From contig JAJQIB010000031.1 in the NCBI GenBank assembly GCA_021199375.1, forward strand, positions 1-64,000: a DNA stretch of 64,000 nucleotides. The letters run 5' to 3'. The position numbers were made by a program, and so were the translations under genes. The notes under the pieces are model-generated. The model was given only the letters and a program-made list of their open reading frames with translations, did not search any database and was not told the origin of the DNA. Positions 53,431 through 62,158 of the stretch are shown here, in pieces. Source of the DNA: Ruminococcus sp. (GTDB lineage Bacteria; Bacillota; Clostridia; Oscillospirales; Ruminococcaceae). Numbering within the stretch: the stretch's first letter is position 1; each line of letters opens with the position of its first letter.

Positions 53431-54006
53431 CTAGATTGGATGTGTGACATTAAAGTCCATGCGGACACGGTTGAAGGCGAGAGCTACGAACACCACATAG
53501 AAGTACATGATTATACGCACTATTATGAGTACGGTTTGAATAAAGGTTTGTACGTTGCCCTCGGGGATGAAACGAGCGGATGCTTCGCAGACTAGGGATA
53601 TTATTCTAAAAAAGGTAAGACGCTTCCAGAGCCTGTCGAGATTGTTTAAGAGCGAGGGGTCGTTTACAAGCTCATGCTTGGGTGTCATGTGCGATATTAT
53701 ACCGCTTTGATTGTAGATTATCATACCGGTACAGAGGAGTCCTGAGGCGGTAAGACAAATATTTGAGATGGTGCCGCTTAAGATGCTGAAGCTTGTAAGA
53801 AGTGAAGCGGCAAGTCCTACCACGGAAAGCGCAAGCGAGAGAAGGGTGCCACCTGAGTATTTATCAAAGCCCTCGGATACGGTTTGAGCTTCTCTTATTC
53901 CAGCGAGCATGAAGAGCGCTCCGACAAGCTTTAGCGTGTAGTTTAGCCATGTTGAAACGCTAAGGTCAATGGAGCAAAGGACGATTCCGACGTTAAAAAA
54001 ATTCAT
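53431..54006 (-). CDS. Small membrane protein of unknown function
   Basis: A 191-residue protein with four or five hydrophobic segments (about 5-40, 60-80, 85-105, and 150-180). The middle is a charged loop (SHMTPKHELVNDPSLLNN). I do not recognise the family. It is first in the leftward cluster with the GT2 and YfhO genes and may be part of the same membrane glycosylation machinery. Start at 54006 with GAAAGG upstream; an in-frame ATG at 54021 lacks a site. Confidence 0.65.
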   Translation of the reverse strand: MNFFNVGIVLCSIDLSVSTWLNYTLKLVGALFMLAGIREAQTVSEGFDKYSGGTLLSLALSVVGLAASLLTSFSILSGTISNICLTASGLLCTGMIIYNQSGIISHMTPKHELVNDPSLLNNLDRLWKRLTFFRIISLVCEASARFIPEGNVQTFIQTVLIIVRIIMYFYVVFVALAFNRVRMDFNVTHPI

Positions 54007-54253
54007 TTTGATTCCTTTCAATAATACTATGTTTGTAATAAAAATTCTACTTTATTATTTAAAGCGAATGCTTGCAATAGATGCAAGGAGCCGCTAGGCT
54101 CCGCCGAGTTTCGGTGGGGTGCGGGTGTCCAGTGGACACCTCTGCAAAGCAGAAGCACAGACCGAACCGACAGGTGAGAAATTAGTTTTTACCCCCTACT
54201 GAAAGGCGGGGACATTATGTATTTATTATATCTCATTTTGAAAGTTGTGTCAA
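54007..54253 (-). promoter_or_regulatory. Promoter and hairpin-rich leader of the glycosylation cluster
   Basis: On the minus strand TTGACA (54248-54253) and TATAAT (54225-54230) with a 17-bp spacer; start near 54218. The 200-nt leader holds several strong hairpins: GGTGTCC-AGT-GGACACC near 54127-54143, TCTGC/GCAGA, and GGAGCC-GCTA-GGCTCC near 54089-54104, plus a TTTCGGT/ACCGAA long-range pair. It could be a regulatory RNA or a dispersed repeat. It begins with the same CATAATGTCCCCGCCT text as the rpmH leader. Confidence 0.55.
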
Positions 54254-54380
54254 TAGTTTTTTCATCGAGCTGCAAGCAGGCTTTGCAGGTTTGCCAAAGC
54301 TAACCGATAAGAGGTGCAAAATCCTCTGAAAAAATATTTAAATTGCCGTGTTAAAAAAATGAAAAATTTGAGAAAAGGTA

Positions 54381-54409
54381 TTTACAAATGCAAAAAAGAG
54401 TGCTATAAT
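54381..54409 (+). promoter_or_regulatory. Promoter of nifJ
   Basis: TTTACA (54381-54386) and TATAAT (54404-54409) with a 17-bp spacer and an extended -10 TG (TGCTATAAT). Start near 54416. The upstream 54254-54380 is AT-rich and without a gene. Confidence 0.75.
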
Positions 54410-54415
54410 ATAATG

Positions 54416-54592
54416 GATAGGGAGAATAGTGCCTAGTTGACTGTGACATATCTCCCCATGCCCGAATGAATGAAGTAACGGGTATGCGAGACAGATCCTC
54501 GCTTTAGGTTTTGGCGAGGGCGTCTTGAAAAACAAGGGACGGCTGAATGAACAAACAGACCTCCCCGGAATCGAGAAAGGAATGATTCTTTA
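54416..54592 (+). ncRNA. Structured 5' leader of nifJ, candidate cis-regulatory RNA
   Basis: The 177-nt leader can form three successive stems: GGGAGA (54420-54425) with TCTCCC (54451-54456); CATGCCCG (54457-54464) with CGGGTATG (54479-54486); AGAC/GTCT enclosing CCTCGC (54497-54502) with GCGAGG (54514-54519). Near the ribosome site CTCCCC (54561-54566) could instead pair with the 5' GGGAG, giving a possible switch. GAATGAA is repeated in loop 2 and near 54545. I do not recognise TPP, SAM, THF, T-box or any other class. Confidence 0.6.
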
Positions 54593-57500
54593 ATGGCAAG
54601 AAAAATGAAAACCATGGACGGAAACAACGCTGCTGCGTGGGCTTCATATCCCTTTACAGAAGTTGCTGCTATCTATCCTATCACCCCTTCTTCCGTAATG
54701 GCGGAGGTTACCGACCAGTGGGCAACTAAGGGACAAACCAACATCTTTGGTACTCCTGTTAAGGTTGCTGAGATGCAGTCGGAGGCAGGCGCTTCGGGTA
54801 CTGTTCACGGATCGCTTTCTGCAGGCGCACTCACCACCACCTACACCGCTTCACAGGGTCTGCTGCTTATGATCCCGAACATGTATAAGATTGCGGGCGA
54901 GCTGCTTCCTTGTGTAATTCACGTTTCTGCAAGATGTGTAGCTTCTCATGCTCTTAACATCTTCGGCGACCATTCGGATATCTATGCATGTCGTCAGACA
55001 GGATTTGCTATGCTTTGCTCAAGCAATCCTCAGGAGGTTATGGATCTTGGTACTGTAGCACATCTTTCGACAATCAAGGGCAGAGTTCCGTTCCTACACT
55101 TCTTTGATGGCTTCAGAACCTCACATGAGATTCAGAAGATTGAGGTTTGGGACAAGGAAGACGTTGCTGAAATGGTTGACTATGAGGCAATTGAGGACTT
55201 CAGAAAGAGAGCTATCAATCCTGAGCATCCTGTACTTCGCGGTACTGCTCAAAACGGAGATATCTTCTTCCAGGCAAGAGAGGCTTGCAATCCTTATTAT
55301 GATGCAATTCCTGATGTCGTTGAGGAGTACATGAATAAGGTTAATGCTAAGATTGGCACTAACTACAAGCTCTTTAACTACTATGGCGCACCTGATGCTA
55401 CACACGTAATCGTAGCTATGGGTTCGGTTTGCGATACTATCGAAGAGACAATTGATTACCTCAATGCAAATGAGGGAACAAAGCTTGGTCTTGTTAAGGT
55501 TCGTCTATATCGTCCCTTCAGAGCTGACAAGCTGGTTGAGGCACTTCCTGATACTGTTGAGCAGATTTCTGTTCTTGACAGAACCAAGGAGCCTGGATCT
55601 CTTGGCGAGCCGCTGTGGCTTGATGTTGCTGCTGCTCTTAAGGGCACTAAGTTCCACGATGTACCTGTTACATCTGGTAGATACGGACTTGGCTCTAAGG
55701 ATACAACTCCTGCACAGATCAAGGCTGTATACTGGAACGCTTCATGGAAGGACAGCTACAAGCCTAGATTCACCATAGGTATTACCGATGATGTTACAAA
55801 TCTATCGCTTGATTCATCTGAGAAGATCGATACAGCTCCTGCTGGAACAACCTCCTGCAAGTTCTGGGGACTCGGTGCTGACGGTACTGTTGGTGCTAAC
55901 AAAAACTCGATCAAGATTATCGGTGACCACACAGATCTTTATGCACAGGCATACTTTGCTTACGACTCAAAGAAGTCGGGCGGTGTAACTGTTTCGCACC
56001 TTAGATTTGGTAAGACTCCAATCAAGTCTACTTATCTTATCAACATGGCAGACTTTGTTGCTTGTCACAACGAAAGCTATATCGACAAGTACGATATGGT
56101 TTCAGACATCAAGCCGGGCGGAACCTTCCTGCTAAACTGCCAGTGGAGCGAGGATGAGCTTGATAAGCATCTTCCTGGACAGGTTAAGAGATACATTGCA
56201 CAGAATAACATTAAGTTCTATATTATAAACGGTATCAAGATTGGTAAGGAAATCGGTCTTGGAAACAGAATCAACACCGTTTTACAGTCGGCATTCTTCA
56301 AGCTTGCAAACATCATTCCGCTTGACGATGCGATTAAGTACATGAAGGACGCTGCTACCGCTTCCTACTCGAAGAAGGGTGAGGCTATCGTTAAGATGAA
56401 TCACGACGCTATCGATGCAGGCTGCCAGCAGGTTGTTGAGGTTAAGGTTCCTGAAGAGTGGAAGAATTGCGAAGACACTGCAATGGGTATGCCCGCAGTA
56501 TCCTGCAAGGACAAGGTTCTTGAGGACTTTGTAAACAAGATTCAGATCCCCTGCAACGCTCAGAAGGGTGATTCACTTCCCGTTTCTACATTCGTTCATA
56601 TGGCTGACGGTACCTTCCCACAGGGCTCGGCTGCATTTGAAAAGAGAGGAATCGCTGTTGATGTTCCCGCTTGGAACAGTGCAAACTGCATTCAGTGTAA
56701 CTTCTGCTCATATGTTTGCCCGCACGCTGTAATTCGTCCGGTTATCATGACTGAGGACGAGCTAAAGAAGGCTCCGGCACTTGCTAAGGAAAAGGCTGTT
56801 GCATGCACAGGTATGCCTGGCTACTACTTCGTAATGACCATGTCGGCACTCGACTGCACAGGCTGTGGCTCATGCGTAAATGTATGTCCCGGAAAGAAGG
56901 GCGAAAAGGCTTTGTCGATGGCTCCACTTGATGAGCAGATCGCAGAGCAGGAGGTATTCAATTACGCTCTTACACTTAAGGATAAGCCTGAAGTACATGA
57001 GAAGTTTAAGGAAACCACAGTTAAGGGTTCACAGTTTAAGCAGCCGCTGCTTGAGTTCTCAGGCGCATGCGCTGGATGCGGTGAAACTCCTTATGCTAAG
57101 CTGATAACACAGCTATTTGGCGACAGAATGTACATTGCAAATGCTACAGGATGCTCGTCAATCTGGGGTGGCTCGGCTCCTTCAACTCCTTACACAAAGA
57201 ATGCACAGGGCAAGGGTCCTGCTTGGGCTAACTCGCTGTTTGAGGACAATGCAGAGTACGGCTATGGTATGTTCCTTGCACAGAATACAATCAGACAGAG
57301 AACAATCGCTAAGGTTCTTGAGCTTTCTAAGGCTACAAAGGCTGCAGGCGTAAAGAAGGCTTGCGAGGAGTATCTCTCAACTGTTGATGACGGTGCTAAG
57401 AACTCTGCTGCAACAGATGCTCTTATCGATGCTCTAAAGAAGAGCAAGACTAAGGCTGCTGAGGAGATCCTTAAGGATGCAGACTTCCTAAGAAAGAAGT

Positions 57501-58255
57501 CAATGTGGATCTTCGGTGGTGACGGCTGGGCTTACGATATCGGATTCTCAGGACTTGACCACGTTATTGCACAGGGTGAGGATGTAAATATCTTTGTATT
57601 CGATACTGAGGTTTACTCAAACACTGGCGGACAGTCCTCTAAGTCAACACCTACTGGTGCTATCGCACAGTTTGCGGCAGCTGGTAAGGAGGTTAAGAAG
57701 AAGGATCTCGCAGGTATCGCAATGACATATGGTTATGTATATGTAGCTCATATCGCTATGGGTGCAGATTACAACCAGTGCATTAAGGCGATTGCTGAGG
57801 CTGAGGCTTATCCAGGTCCTTCACTTATCATTGCTTATGCTCCATGTATCAACCACGGTATTAAGGGCGGCATGAAGATTGCTCAGACCGAGGAGAAGAA
57901 GGCTGTTGAGGCAGGCTACTGGCATCTATACAGATACAATCCTTCTCTTAAGCTTGAGGGCAAGAATCCCTTCATTCTCGATTCTAAGGCTCCTAAGGCA
58001 GACTACAAGGAATTCCTGATGGGAGAGGTTCGTTACAACTCGCTCGCTAGACAGAATCCTCAGAGAGCTGAGAAGCTGTTTGACAAGGCTGTAAAGAATG
58101 CTGAAGAGAGATATGACTATCTACAGAGATATGCTAAGCTTTATAACAATGATGAGGCAGCTCCTGCTGCTGCACCTGCTGCTAAGGCTCCCGCTAAGGA
58201 GGCTCCTAAGGCTGAAGCTAAGCCCGCAGCTAAGAGCACAAAGACTAAGAAGTAA
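54593..58255 (+). CDS. nifJ: Pyruvate:ferredoxin (flavodoxin) oxidoreductase
   Basis: A 1220-residue single-chain PFOR. It makes acetyl-CoA, CO2 and reduced ferredoxin from pyruvate, the central oxygen-sensitive step of clostridial fermentation. The N-terminal pyruvate-binding domain starts MDGNNAAAWASYPFTEVAAI with YPITPSS. Two ferredoxin-type 4Fe-4S motifs are NCIQCNFCSYVCPH and DCTGCGSCVNVCPG; the TPP domain has GACAGCGETPYAK, GGDGWAYDIGF and SNTGGQSSKSTPTGA. The last 30 residues are an Ala/Pro/Lys-rich tail (APAAKAPAKEAPKAEAK) not typical of the family. It is single-gene behind a structured leader. Confidence 0.97.
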   Translation: MARKMKTMDGNNAAAWASYPFTEVAAIYPITPSSVMAEVTDQWATKGQTNIFGTPVKVAEMQSEAGASGTVHGSLSAGALTTTYTASQGLLLMIPNMYKIAGELLPCVIHVSARCVASHALNIFGDHSDIYACRQTGFAMLCSSNPQEVMDLGTVAHLSTIKGRVPFLHFFDGFRTSHEIQKIEVWDKEDVAEMVDYEAIEDFRKRAINPEHPVLRGTAQNGDIFFQAREACNPYYDAIPDVVEEYMNKVNAKIGTNYKLFNYYGAPDATHVIVAMGSVCDTIEETIDYLNANEGTKLGLVKVRLYRPFRADKLVEALPDTVEQISVLDRTKEPGSLGEPLWLDVAAALKGTKFHDVPVTSGRYGLGSKDTTPAQIKAVYWNASWKDSYKPRFTIGITDDVTNLSLDSSEKIDTAPAGTTSCKFWGLGADGTVGANKNSIKIIGDHTDLYAQAYFAYDSKKSGGVTVSHLRFGKTPIKSTYLINMADFVACHNESYIDKYDMVSDIKPGGTFLLNCQWSEDELDKHLPGQVKRYIAQNNIKFYIINGIKIGKEIGLGNRINTVLQSAFFKLANIIPLDDAIKYMKDAATASYSKKGEAIVKMNHDAIDAGCQQVVEVKVPEEWKNCEDTAMGMPAVSCKDKVLEDFVNKIQIPCNAQKGDSLPVSTFVHMADGTFPQGSAAFEKRGIAVDVPAWNSANCIQCNFCSYVCPHAVIRPVIMTEDELKKAPALAKEKAVACTGMPGYYFVMTMSALDCTGCGSCVNVCPGKKGEKALSMAPLDEQIAEQEVFNYALTLKDKPEVHEKFKETTVKGSQFKQPLLEFSGACAGCGETPYAKLITQLFGDRMYIANATGCSSIWGGSAPSTPYTKNAQGKGPAWANSLFEDNAEYGYGMFLAQNTIRQRTIAKVLELSKATKAAGVKKACEEYLSTVDDGAKNSAATDALIDALKKSKTKAAEEILKDADFLRKKSMWIFGGDGWAYDIGFSGLDHVIAQGEDVNIFVFDTEVYSNTGGQSSKSTPTGAIAQFAAAGKEVKKKDLAGIAMTYGYVYVAHIAMGADYNQCIKAIAEAEAYPGPSLIIAYAPCINHGIKGGMKIAQTEEKKAVEAGYWHLYRYNPSLKLEGKNPFILDSKAPKADYKEFLMGEVRYNSLARQNPQRAEKLFDKAVKNAEERYDYLQRYAKLYNNDEAAPAAAPAAKAPAKEAPKAEAKPAAKSTKTKK

Positions 58256-58276
58256 TTTCTGTTAAGTCGATATACA

Positions 58277-58314
58277 AAGAACCGATGCTGAAAAAAGCAC
58301 CGGTTCTTTTTTGT
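58277..58314 (+). terminator. Terminator of nifJ
   Basis: AAGAACCGATGCT (58277-58289) and AGCACCGGTTCTT (58296-58308) pair with one wobble; six Ts follow. Confidence 0.9.
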
Positions 58315-58339
58315 CTTTTATCAAAGAGACTTAGCAACA

Positions 58340-58379
58340 AGAAGAGGAGGGCGGAATTTGTGTACCGTCCTCCTCTTTA
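58340..58379 (-). terminator. Hairpin after pckA
   Basis: AAGAGGAGGGCGG and CCGTCCTCCTCTT form a strong stem just beyond the pckA stop. The T content on the minus side is modest, so termination is probable but not certain. Confidence 0.55.
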
Positions 58380-58395
58380 ATATATGGCAAGTATA

Positions 58396-60204
58396 TTATG
58401 CTTTATTAACTCTGCTTTCGAGCTCATCAAGCTCCTTGTAGAGTACATCCGGAATCTTGCCGCCCTTAGCAGCGATATCCTCGTCGTAATATCTTCTCAT
58501 TTCCTTGATTTCATCGGTCCAGAGATCTTTGTCAACCTTGAGAAGCTCTTCCATTCTTTCAGGAGTGATCTCATCCTCGATGCCTTCAAGATTGATATCC
58601 TCAGGCTTAGGAACATAACCAATAGCGGTTTCTACTGCATCAACGGTGCCCTCGCATCTCTTGATGATCCAGTCAAGAACTCTCATGTTGTCGCCAAAGC
58701 CGGGCCACATGAAGTTTCCATCGTCGTCCTTCTTGAACCAGTTTACGTTGAAGATCTTAGGAGCGTTTTCGCCGAGCTTTTCACCCATCTCGATCCAGTG
58801 ATTCCAGTAGTCGCCTACGTTATAGCCAATGAAGGGCTTCATTGCCATCGGATCGTGACGCAATACTCCTACTGCGCCTGTTGCTGCTGCGGTGGTTTCG
58901 GAGGAAACTGCAGAGCCGATGTAGGTGCCGTGATTCCAGTCAAATGCCTGATATACCAGCGGAGTGGTCTTTGCACGTCTTCCGCCGAAGATGATTGCCG
59001 ATACGGGCACGCCCTGAGGATTGTTAAACTCAGGTGAGATGCAGGGGCAGTTTTCTGCGGGAGCGGTGAAGCGGCTGTTAGGATGAGCAAGCTTGTTGCC
59101 AGCCTCAACGTACTCAGGACCGTTTACCTTTTCGCCCTTCCACTCGGTTGCATTTACAGGCGGGTTCTTATCAAGACCCTCCCACCAGGGAGTCATGTTA
59201 TCGTTGTTAATAGCTACGTTTGTGAAGATTGCATTCTTCTTTGTGGATGCAAGCGCATTGTAGTTTGACTTAGCGTTTGTTCCGGGAGCTACGCCAAAGA
59301 ATCCGTTTTCGGGGTTGATGGCATAGAGCTTGCCGTCCTCGCCCTGCTTCATCCATGCGATATCATCGCCGACTGTCCATACCTTGTAGCCCTTTTCGGT
59401 GTAGCATTTAGGCGGAATAAGCATTGCAAGGTTGGTCTTTCCGCAAGCAGATGGGAAAGCTGCGGTGATGTACTTAACATCGCCATCGGGCTTTTCTACG
59501 CCCAGGATTAGCATATGCTCAGCCATCCAGCCTTCGTTCTTGCCCTGGAAGGATGCAATTCTTAGAGCGAAGCACTTCTTTCCGAGAAGTACATTTCCAC
59601 CGTATGCGGAGTTGATTGAGCAAATGGTGTTCTCTTCGGGGAAGTGAACGATATATCTCTTGTCTGGGTCAATATCAGCCTTAGAGTGAAGTCCGCGAAC
59701 GAAGTCGTCCGAGGTATCGCCCAGATTCTGGAAAGCTTTTTCGCCCATTCTTGTCATGATGTCCATATTAAGAACAACGTAGATTGAATCTGTAAGCTCA
59801 ACGCCTACCTTTGCGAGAGGTGAGCCGATAGGTCCCATCGAATAGGGGATAACATACATGGTTCTGCCCTTCATTACACCGTCATACATCGGCATGAGCA
59901 GTGCTTTCATGTCTGCGGGAGCCATCCAGTTATTTGTAGGACCTGCATCCTCTTCCTTTTCAGAGCAGATGAAGGTTCTGTCCTCAACTCTTGCTACGTC
60001 GTTCGGGAGAGTTCTGTGATAGAGGCATCCGGGATATTCGTCCTGGTTCATCTCGATCATTTCGCCTGTTGACAAAGCTTCTTTCTTTAGCTCGTCAAGC
60101 TGCTCTTCACTTCCGTCAATCCAAACAACCTTGTCAGGTTTTGTCAGTGCAATCATTTCATCAACCCATGCATTTACATTTGGGTTCTTTGTAAGACTTG
60201 CCAT
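58396..60204 (-). CDS. pckA: Phosphoenolpyruvate carboxykinase (GTP)
   Basis: A 602-residue GTP-type enzyme interconverting oxaloacetate and PEP; in gut Clostridia it may run in the CO2-fixing direction. It has the active-site Cys/kinase loop FPSACGKTNLAMLIPP, the metal-binding YRS-like region, GDDIAWMKQGEDGKLYAINP and the guanine-binding stretch WFKKDDDGNFMWPGFGDN. MASLTKNPNVNAWVDEMIAL opens the protein. AGAGGAGT precedes the ATG. It is single-gene with a perfect promoter. Confidence 0.96.
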   Translation of the reverse strand: MASLTKNPNVNAWVDEMIALTKPDKVVWIDGSEEQLDELKKEALSTGEMIEMNQDEYPGCLYHRTLPNDVARVEDRTFICSEKEEDAGPTNNWMAPADMKALLMPMYDGVMKGRTMYVIPYSMGPIGSPLAKVGVELTDSIYVVLNMDIMTRMGEKAFQNLGDTSDDFVRGLHSKADIDPDKRYIVHFPEENTICSINSAYGGNVLLGKKCFALRIASFQGKNEGWMAEHMLILGVEKPDGDVKYITAAFPSACGKTNLAMLIPPKCYTEKGYKVWTVGDDIAWMKQGEDGKLYAINPENGFFGVAPGTNAKSNYNALASTKKNAIFTNVAINNDNMTPWWEGLDKNPPVNATEWKGEKVNGPEYVEAGNKLAHPNSRFTAPAENCPCISPEFNNPQGVPVSAIIFGGRRAKTTPLVYQAFDWNHGTYIGSAVSSETTAAATGAVGVLRHDPMAMKPFIGYNVGDYWNHWIEMGEKLGENAPKIFNVNWFKKDDDGNFMWPGFGDNMRVLDWIIKRCEGTVDAVETAIGYVPKPEDINLEGIEDEITPERMEELLKVDKDLWTDEIKEMRRYYDEDIAAKGGKIPDVLYKELDELESRVNKA

Positions 60205-60304
60205 AATTTTTTACTCCTCTCAAGTTTTGCGCTTTTTTTGGCGCATGTTTATTATTCACAAAATTTAAGGGTAAAACCTGCCCTGAAATTTTCCTACATT
60301 ATCT

Positions 60305-60333
60305 ATTATACCTCATATTTTATTATTTGTCAA
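60305..60333 (-). promoter_or_regulatory. Promoter of pckA
   Basis: TTGACA (60328-60333) and TATAAT (60305-60310) on the minus strand with a 17-bp spacer. Start near 60298; the leader has a GCGC-CAAAAAAA-GCGC hairpin just before the ribosome site. Confidence 0.75.
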
Positions 60334-60500
60334 CACCTTAATTATTTAAAATATAATGAATAAATGAAGGATTAAAGATTTAGTTATGCAAAATTCGTGT
60401 AAAACCGCCCTAAAAATCCTACAAAATGCACGAAATTTTGAATAATTGAGCTTCAAAACTTGCGAAAGTCAGGGCTTTTAGGTGGGATTTTGATAAATTG
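60334..60500. other. AT-rich spacer
   Basis: No gene, hairpin or repeat that I can support lies between the pckA promoter and the terminator of the two-component genes. Confidence 0.6.
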
Positions 60501-60546
60501 ATGAAAAAAATAAGAGCCATTCCACGAAAGCATAAGGGAATGACTC
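60501..60546 (-). terminator. Terminator of the two-component operon
   Basis: GAGCCATTCC (60514-60523) and GGAATGACTC (60537-60546) pair with one wobble; on the minus strand TTATTTTTTT follows. Confidence 0.8.
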
Positions 60547-60553
60547 ATGTATA

Positions 60554-62116
60554 TTAGAGAATATTGCTGCTAGGTGGCAGCTGTTGGTCGGGCTTGCGAA
60601 CAGGCATATCATCTGAGGATATAAGCTCAACCTCAACCGTAGGCTTGTCGTCAATGCTTCTGCCGTCATCAATTGCGGGAAGGGTGATTAGCACCGTGGT
60701 ACCTACGTTTTCCTCGCTGTTGATATTTAGCGCACCGCCGTGACGTGTGATTATCTCATTTGCTACGGCAAGACCTATTCCTGAGCCTCGTCTTGTGTGG
60801 TTAGCCTTGAAAAACTTGGTCTTAACCTTAGGAAGATCATCCTTTGAGATGCCTATTCCGGTATCAGATACCGAAATGCAAATCTGTCCTTTATCCTCAT
60901 ACGCCTCAACGGACACTGTATCGCCCTTATCGGAGTATTTAATGGCGTTGTCTACGATATTTATAAACACCTGACGCAGGCGGCTTTTGTCGCCGTACAT
61001 GAAGGGGAGAGCTGTCGGCTCGTAGTAGTTTAGCGTTATTCCGAGTGCACGGGCACGCTCTTGATATATAAGCACCGTTTCGCCGAGCTCGGCTAGGATA
61101 TCCATTTTATCCATGATTAGCGTTAGGCGGTTATCCTGTATGCGTGAGAAGTCCAGCAGCTCCTCAACCATCTGTGAAAGACGCTCGGTTTCGGAGGTGA
61201 TTACACGCATTCCCTTTTTGAAGGTGTCGGGATCATTCATTGCGGTAAGCGTTTCGCTCCAGCCCTTTATTGCGGTAAGTGGCGTTCTTAGCTCGTGAGA
61301 AATTGATGAGATAAATTCGTTTTTCATCGACTCGGTATTTGACAGCTCCTGTGCCATGTAGTTTATCGAGTCACAGAGGTCTCCAAGCTCATCATCGCTT
61401 GTCTTCTCTATACGTTCGGTGAAGTCGCCCTTCGCAATTTTGCGGGCAATTTCTCCGATTTTTATTACAGGATATACAATTGAGCGCACGAAAAATCTTC
61501 CTGAAAGATAGATTAGAAGAATTATAAGCAGGAAGATTACAGCCATGCCGACGATTAGCGTTATGATTTGGTTGTCGATGTTCTTCATTGAGGACATCAT
61601 TCTTAGTGCCTTGTATTCGCAGCCCTTTATTGAAATCATGTAGGTAAGCGCCATTACCTTTTCACCGCTCGGCAGGTCAAAAATAGCGTAGGCGGTTCCT
61701 TCGTCAGAGGATTGTGCGTTTGTGTAGTCCTCAAGGCTTGTTCCTGTTGATGGGGAGAAGCCTGACGAGGTAACCTCTATGCTGTCATCTGAGGTTATTG
61801 CCATAAGCTCGATCTGATCCTTATCCTCGTAGCTTTCGACAAGCGAGCGTATTTGCGCTGAGTTGTTGACGGATGTGTCGGTTGAGCCATTTTCTAGGGA
61901 GGCTACTATTATATTCATCTGAGAGGTAAGGTACTGCTGAACCGAGTTGTAGTAGTAGTTTTTGAGCACTACACCTATGGTTATGCCTATTATCACCAGC
62001 ACGGTGATTATCACACCAAGGTTGCTTGTTTGCCAGTAGGTGGCAATGCTGCGCCTTCCGAAGCGGTTTTTGCTGCCGTCAGATGTGATTTGCTTCTTTT
62101 TCTTCTTTTTTTTCAA
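60554..62116 (-). CDS. Sensor histidine kinase
   Basis: A 520-residue protein. A Lys-rich start is followed by a membrane helix (about 30-52), a 120-residue extracytoplasmic sensor region, a second helix (about 180-205), a HAMP domain (about 205-260), the HisKA box SSISHELRTPLTAIKGWSET (phospho-His about 273) and the HATPase domain with VDNAIKYS, DTGIGISKDDLPKV and RRGSGIGLAVANEII. The tail is Pro/Gln-rich. It is in an operon with the response regulator and resembles WalK/PhoR-type kinases. Confidence 0.93.
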   Translation of the reverse strand: MKKKKKKKQITSDGSKNRFGRRSIATYWQTSNLGVIITVLVIIGITIGVVLKNYYYNSVQQYLTSQMNIIVASLENGSTDTSVNNSAQIRSLVESYEDKDQIELMAITSDDSIEVTSSGFSPSTGTSLEDYTNAQSSDEGTAYAIFDLPSGEKVMALTYMISIKGCEYKALRMMSSMKNIDNQIITLIVGMAVIFLLIILLIYLSGRFFVRSIVYPVIKIGEIARKIAKGDFTERIEKTSDDELGDLCDSINYMAQELSNTESMKNEFISSISHELRTPLTAIKGWSETLTAMNDPDTFKKGMRVITSETERLSQMVEELLDFSRIQDNRLTLIMDKMDILAELGETVLIYQERARALGITLNYYEPTALPFMYGDKSRLRQVFINIVDNAIKYSDKGDTVSVEAYEDKGQICISVSDTGIGISKDDLPKVKTKFFKANHTRRGSGIGLAVANEIITRHGGALNINSEENVGTTVLITLPAIDDGRSIDDKPTVEVELISSDDMPVRKPDQQLPPSSNIL

Positions 62117-62158
62117 CAGCTCACCGCCCTTGATAATTTGTGTTGCCTTTAAGCGTAG

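Noticed and set aside
58384-59037. 217-residue plus-strand ORF
   Set aside because: It is antisense to pckA, which is complete and conserved.
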